Source: Smittium culicis (lineage: Eukaryota; Kickxellomycota; Harpellomycetes; Harpellales; Legeriomycetaceae). From it: 11,571 nucleotides of DNA. The stretch's first letter is position 1. Each line of letters opens with the position of its first letter. The stretch covers positions 5,429 to 16,999 of the forward strand of contig LSSN01000641.1 in the NCBI GenBank assembly GCA_001970855.1, read 5' to 3'. This document shows, one piece after another, positions 8,294 through 11,571 of this stretch. Position numbers and translations under genes: made by a program. The notes beneath the pieces are model-generated. The model worked only from the letters and a program-made list of their open reading frames with translations, was not told where the DNA came from and made no database searches.

Positions 8294-9691
8294 CTAGATT
8301 CGTCCAATTTTCAGTGATGGATCATATTTCTTGACATAATATCTGAGAGCGAGGAAAAGACTGAAATTGATAAAGTAGATAATTCCACCGCTGACGATGA
8401 CGGGAGAAAAGTTCTGGCGGTGGCCCAAGCGGTCGAAGAGGAGGCCCATGATGGGAACGCCGCATAGGGCGGAGAGACCGTAGAAGAAGAACATGAGGCC
8501 GTTTGCGAGGAGGATTTCCTCATTTTTGTAGTTATTGGAGACGAGGGCAGTTATTAGAGGGAAAGCCATGGGGAAAAGAAGAGCGAAGAAAGAGATGAAG
8601 ATGAGGTATACAGTGAAATTTCTTGATGGGAGCCACATGGAAAATATGAGGATGCATGAGCCGAAAGAAGAGAAGAGGAGAGTATTATTGTTACCGACAC
8701 GTTTTGAGAGTATGTTAGCGAGGATGCGGCCAAATCCGCCAATAGCAGAATAAATGAGGGCAGTATTTGCGGCAGTAGCGCGAGTTTGACCGATATCTGC
8801 GATAGTTGCGGGGAAATAGAGGACGATGAGGGACATGCCATACTGGTTGAAGAAAGCGGCAAGGCAGATGAATATGGTTATAGGTCGTTTTAATAGTTTA
8901 AAGTCGATTATTCGTCTAATTGGGTTGAAAGGTCCACGTTCTTTGTAGATAGCGAAACAGAAAAGACCAGATAAAAGGTTGAGAAAAGCTAGAACTCTAA
9001 ATGTCCAGTGAATTCCGAGGGCAGGTAAAGTTTTCCTCATGGCAGGGGCGAGTATGAGTCCTCCAAAGCCACCACCAGAAGCGATGATTCCAAGGGCCAA
9101 ACTCCTGTGTTTGACTAGCCATAAAGTGGCCATTGTAACAGAGAGGTTGATGAGCAAGGAAGAGCCAAACCCATAAATGACACCCTGTGTTAGCACAAGC
9201 TGCCAGATTTCAGAGCAAAAAGAGGCTAGAAGCAAACCGACAGTGGAAATTACAGCAGCTAGTAAAGTAACATAGCGGATTCCAACATATGAGACTAAAG
9301 GGCCGGCGAATATACCGCCCATATAGCCAAGCGTGAAAGATATTGTGTTTATCCAAGATATTGTTGCCGCGGGAGTGTTGGGAAACATAGTATTCAAGTA
9401 GTACTCTTGCAAAATTCCACTAACGGTGATACCGCCGAATATGTTCATGTAGCAAAAGCACGCAGCAACTACAACAAGCCAGCTATACAATCCATCCGGG
9501 GGCGGAATACTGCGGTCAAGTTGAGTATTTGTGTTTTCTTTTGATTTATCGATATCGCCAAACTCAGGTTGGGAAGAGGGCGAACCTAAAGCGATATTTT
9601 TTTCGGACTCAGTTGTGGCGTTATTAATATTAGCTGAATTTTGATATTTTATATCGGTCTTTTCATTTTTAAACGTATCAGACTTAAACAT
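8294..9691 (-). CDS. MFS transporter, monocarboxylate-porter-like (MCT/Mch family), 465 aa
   Basis: A 12-helix major facilitator, expected in the plasma or vacuolar membrane. A hydrophilic N-tail (1-64) is followed by the MCT-family signature before TM1, here PPDGLYSW (64-71), a variant of the usual DG[GS][WY][GA]W. Likely helices: 71-93, 109-131, 138-158, 163-185, 198-218, 228-249, 269-297, 306-328, 335-353, 358-382, 393-418 and 428-451, with a short central loop at 250-268. GGFGRILANILSKRVG (318-333) resembles the family GR..(G)...D+.G segment of TM8, with Ser-Lys replacing the usual Asp-Arg. The length is typical. The start is fixed by an in-frame TAA directly before the ATG. The gene is intronless, and its C-terminal third is clearly GC-richer than the neighbouring gene. 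Substrate cannot be told: fungal Mch proteins are mostly not proven monocarboxylate carriers, and Mch5 of yeast carries riboflavin. Confidence 0.85.
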   Translation of the reverse strand: MFKSDTFKNEKTDIKYQNSANINNATTESEKNIALGSPSSQPEFGDIDKSKENTNTQLDRSIPPPDGLYSWLVVVAACFCYMNIFGGITVSGILQEYYLNTMFPNTPAATISWINTISFTLGYMGGIFAGPLVSYVGIRYVTLLAAVISTVGLLLASFCSEIWQLVLTQGVIYGFGSSLLINLSVTMATLWLVKHRSLALGIIASGGGFGGLILAPAMRKTLPALGIHWTFRVLAFLNLLSGLFCFAIYKERGPFNPIRRIIDFKLLKRPITIFICLAAFFNQYGMSLIVLYFPATIADIGQTRATAANTALIYSAIGGFGRILANILSKRVGNNNTLLFSSFGSCILIFSMWLPSRNFTVYLIFISFFALLFPMAFPLITALVSNNYKNEEILLANGLMFFFYGLSALCGVPIMGLLFDRLGHRQNFSPVIVSGGIIYFINFSLFLALRYYVKKYDPSLKIGRI

Positions 9692-9739
9692 TTAAACTTA
9701 AATATGTTGTTGATAAATGTGTATTGTAATTATGAGTAA

Positions 9740-9747
9740 TATATATA
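9740..9747 (-). promoter_or_regulatory. possible TATA element of the transporter gene
   Basis: A TATATATA stretch lies about 50 bases upstream of the transporter ATG, with no intervening ATG on the minus strand, so the annotated start would be the first AUG. In DNA this AT-rich such a stretch is expected by chance fairly often, so confidence is low. Confidence 0.3.
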
Positions 9748-10599
9748 ACACAAAAAGCAAATATATCGTAAATTAAAAAGATAAAACTTATATATCAGTA
9801 AATAAAATCAATTATATCAAATATTTAGTATAATTTATGTATCAATAGATCAGTATTAGATAAATGTGTCTATAAAGTAGAATAATATGATATAAGAAAT
9901 AATACAATTATAGAAAAGTTCAATTAATGTAAATAGTATAAAAAATATAAAAATCCTAAAAAAATATACATAGTATACATAATATTTAAAAAATGTTTCT
10001 ATGTTTAGTATTAAGGGGTAGTATTTGGGATTCTAATTCAACAAAACAAAATGAAGAAAAAAAATGGAGAACCGAAACCGATAGCATTAGTCGATAATTA
10101 CTTGAAAACAAAAAAAAAAATTTTTTTTGATATAAGTTTAGAATAATTTTAGATAAGTGTGGATTTTGAGTGAGAAAGTATTGGCAAATTTAATAAATTG
10201 ATGTGATCTAACGGATTTGAACAATCGTCTTATCACCGACGTCACCTTTCTCCAAATATTTTCATCTCCGCTTTCGTCCACATTGAAATAAGCTCAAATT
10301 TTTGAATTTGTGTCAGCTAAGAAATAGCTCTAATCATTTTATTTTTACCCGAGCGGCAATCCAACTAATGCAAAAAAAATGCTTTCATATTTGATAACGA
10401 CGCTTTTAAAGATATAATTACAAACAGATTATATTTAAGGCTAAAATCATATTTATAATAATCTGATTGGGGGCTTTTTTTATCACGGACTTTTATTGGT
10501 ATGATAAAAATACTAGAATCTATGAGGTAATATATACTCAAAAATAGTAAAGCTGGTTAAAGGCATAATAAATTAATAAATATATAAATATAAAATTTA
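9748..10599. other. gene-free AT-rich region upstream of the transporter
   Basis: No ORF or RNA gene is seen. It contains an A11T8 run at 10110-10128 and scattered less AT-rich patches (10200-10290), one of which has a tRNA T-loop-like GGATTTGAAC that I could not extend to a tRNA. Upstream control elements of the transporter may lie here, but none is recognisable. Confidence 0.45.
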
Positions 10600-10651
10600 T
10601 CCGCTGGTCTACCGGCTGCGTACCTAAAGAGAAATATGATCAGTCTACCAA
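10600..10651. repeat. GC-rich dispersed motif, copy 2
   Basis: TCCGCTGG followed by TCTACCGGCTGCG (10600-10620) matches the block at 753-775 apart from a 2-base gap and single substitutions. Looser similarity continues to about 10651. Both copies are preceded by AT-rich sequence and read in the same direction. Two fragments of one unrecognised repeat family is the simplest reading. Confidence 0.45.
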
Positions 10652-10860
10652 CCGAAGGATTCGCTGATACATAACTTCAAGTAGGCTGTATGACTGAGGC
10701 TATAAGTAACCATGGAATAAAGCATAGTTCTAACAAAATCTAATTGGTTGAGACCAATAGAACTACTGCTCAGAGCCCACGTCTAACAGCTTTAATAAAA
10801 AATAGACCCCTACCCATACGTGGGGCTGATTGACCTGACTCTCTAACAATTCGTTGCTAA
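10652..10860. other. GC-balanced island, possible decayed element
   Basis: This stretch is visibly less AT-rich than its surroundings. It contains a perfect 6-bp hairpin ATTGGT-TGAG-ACCAAT (10743-10758) and an imperfect inverted repeat, AGCCCACGT (10774-10782) with ACGTGGGGCT (10818-10827). All six frames are broken by stops. It may be a decayed transposable element fragment; no family could be assigned. Confidence 0.35.
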
Positions 10861-11571
10861 ACTATTGAGGTTTTTATTGCATTCAAATTCTAGACTTTTG
10901 GTCAGATATTTTCCCAAATTGTGCTAAACCAAATCGCTTCCTCCATTATTTTTTTGATGAAAAAATAAAAATCATTGGCCAAATGATTGCCTAAAAAAAA
11001 ATAGTATATTTTAGTAGCGATTTTATAGGAGCGCATTCCAAATCAGTTTTGTGTGAACTAAGGTTAAATAAGCCTCACCCCTTGATTTGAAGCCTTCATT
11101 CCGCTTTTTTGATTCCATCAAGTAAAAAAACCTGAGCCAAAATACTAAAAAACCAACGTAAACTATTGTAGTAAATATTTTAGGTAATCCAATTAAGATT
11201 ATCTAAATATTTATGATTAACATAAAATCATATTTATGCTAAGTATTTATAAATATAAATCAACTCTGCATAAAAAAATAAAATAAAATAAATAAATATT
11301 TTACTTACTTATTGCGGAAGCATTCGAAATAACCGAATACCGAAAATATCAAAAGGAAACAAAAATAAAGGAAAGTACAAAAAAAATCAGAAATAAAAAA
11401 AAACAAATAAAAAAAATGAAAAGATATAAAAAGCTAAAAAAAAAGGAAATGAGGCAGGGCACCGAATTTTGGATGAAACAAAATTCCTAAATACTTTGAA
11501 CTTGAAACTTTGAATTAATTAAAATAACTTTGATAACTTTGATTTGTATTTATCTTACTATTCGTTTAGTA
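10861..11571. other. gene-free AT-rich region
   Basis: No ORF or RNA gene is seen. It contains A-rich simple sequence (11272-11300 and 11375-11445) and a short cluster of ACTTTGA heptamers near the end, listed separately. The window edge cuts the region, so an adjacent gene's flank cannot be excluded. Confidence 0.5.
11493..11542. repeat. cluster of ACTTTGA heptamers
   Basis: ACTTTGA occurs at 11493-11499, 11507-11513, 11527-11533 and 11536-11542, with a variant ACTTGAA at 11500-11506, so the first three units are directly adjacent. It is a short degenerate tandem array. It might be a microsatellite or a cluster of factor sites for a gene outside the window. Confidence 0.5.

Noticed and set aside
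8535..8862. Open frames in other frames of the transporter gene (for example 8535-8753 plus, 8554-8862 minus, 8311-8523 minus)
   Set aside because: They overlap conserved membrane-helix coding sequence, have skewed low-complexity composition (Ser- or Lys/Arg-rich) and no family features; shadows of the real gene.
10025..10045. GTATTTGGGATTCTAA resembling the left end of MITE family 1
   Set aside because: It lacks two bases of the TIR, the similarity does not extend inward, and no matching right end was found within 500 bases.
10110..10128. A11T8 palindromic run
   Set aside because: Simple homopolymer junction, common in AT-rich intergenic DNA; no further structure.
10202..10281. Possible tRNA on the minus strand (TGTTCAAATCC box B-like, acceptor-like ends GTGGACG/AGATCAC)
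   Set aside because: Only about five of seven acceptor pairs form, the T stem is poor, and no anticodon loop with U33 can be placed at a sensible spacing. Probably chance or an extremely decayed remnant.
10630..10690. Minus-strand TCGGTTGGTAGA resembling a tRNA D arm (box A)
   Set aside because: No box B or matching acceptor follows at tRNA spacing, and the sequence runs into the dispersed motif instead.
1..11571. CRISPR array, prokaryotic operon or phage features
   Set aside because: No regularly spaced repeats or ribosome-binding sites; spliceosomal introns and protein types are eukaryotic.

Overview
The window looks like nuclear DNA of an AT-rich fungus. Two long genes are embedded in AT-rich, gene-free flanks. 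One gene has four short introns (77-98 bp) with GT..AG ends, mostly GTAATT donors. The proteins are a Doa4/USP8-type deubiquitinase with abundant Asn/Ser linkers and a fungal-type MCT-like transporter. Base composition, intron style and Asn-rich linkers would suit an early-diverging lineage such as the gut fungi of Kickxellomycotina (Harpellales), but that placement is inference and no marker gene is present.

Layout. Bases 1-2880 hold no gene and are a graveyard of short mobile elements. Two copies (1036-1278 and 2233-2670) of a ~245 bp MITE with terminal inverted repeats beginning GGGAGATTCT are present. Two copies (1560-1745 and 2357-2544, opposite orientation) of a ~187 bp element are also present, with CCCTTT..AAAGGG ends and TTAA target duplications, i.e. 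piggyBac-like MITEs. The second piggyBac-like copy sits inside the second GGGAGATTCT copy; removing it and one TTAA leaves 246 bp against 243 bp for the uninterrupted copy. A degenerate tRNA 3' half lies at 1977-2020 (minus strand). Bases 2881-3150 look like a promoter: two AGCCAAT boxes, a TATAAAAA, then no ATG until the start codon.

Bases 3151-7447 (+) carry a five-exon gene encoding a 1311-residue ubiquitin-specific protease. In order it has a USP8/Doa4 N-terminal helical (MIT-like) region, a rhodanese domain lacking the catalytic Cys, a long Ser/Asn-rich linker with a PxxPxK motif, and a complete UCH/USP catalytic domain with Cys, His and Asp boxes and two CxxC zinc-ribbon pairs. By homology it would deubiquitinate cargo at endosomes in the ESCRT/MVB pathway. 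Bases 7448-8293 form a convergent intergenic spacer with poly(A) signals and a perfect 10-bp inverted repeat. Bases 9691-8294 (-) carry an intronless 465-residue, 12-TM MFS transporter of the monocarboxylate-porter-like (MCT/Mch) family, more GC-rich than its surroundings. Bases 9748-11571 are gene-free and AT-rich, except for a more GC-balanced island at about 10600-10860 that shares a GC-rich motif with 753-801.

The two genes are convergently transcribed and nothing in the sequence links them functionally. A general connection (Doa4-type enzymes recycle ubiquitin from plasma-membrane transporters sorted to the vacuole) is background knowledge only. I saw no novel defence, biosynthetic or regulatory system. 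The most informative structure is the nested pair of MITE families.
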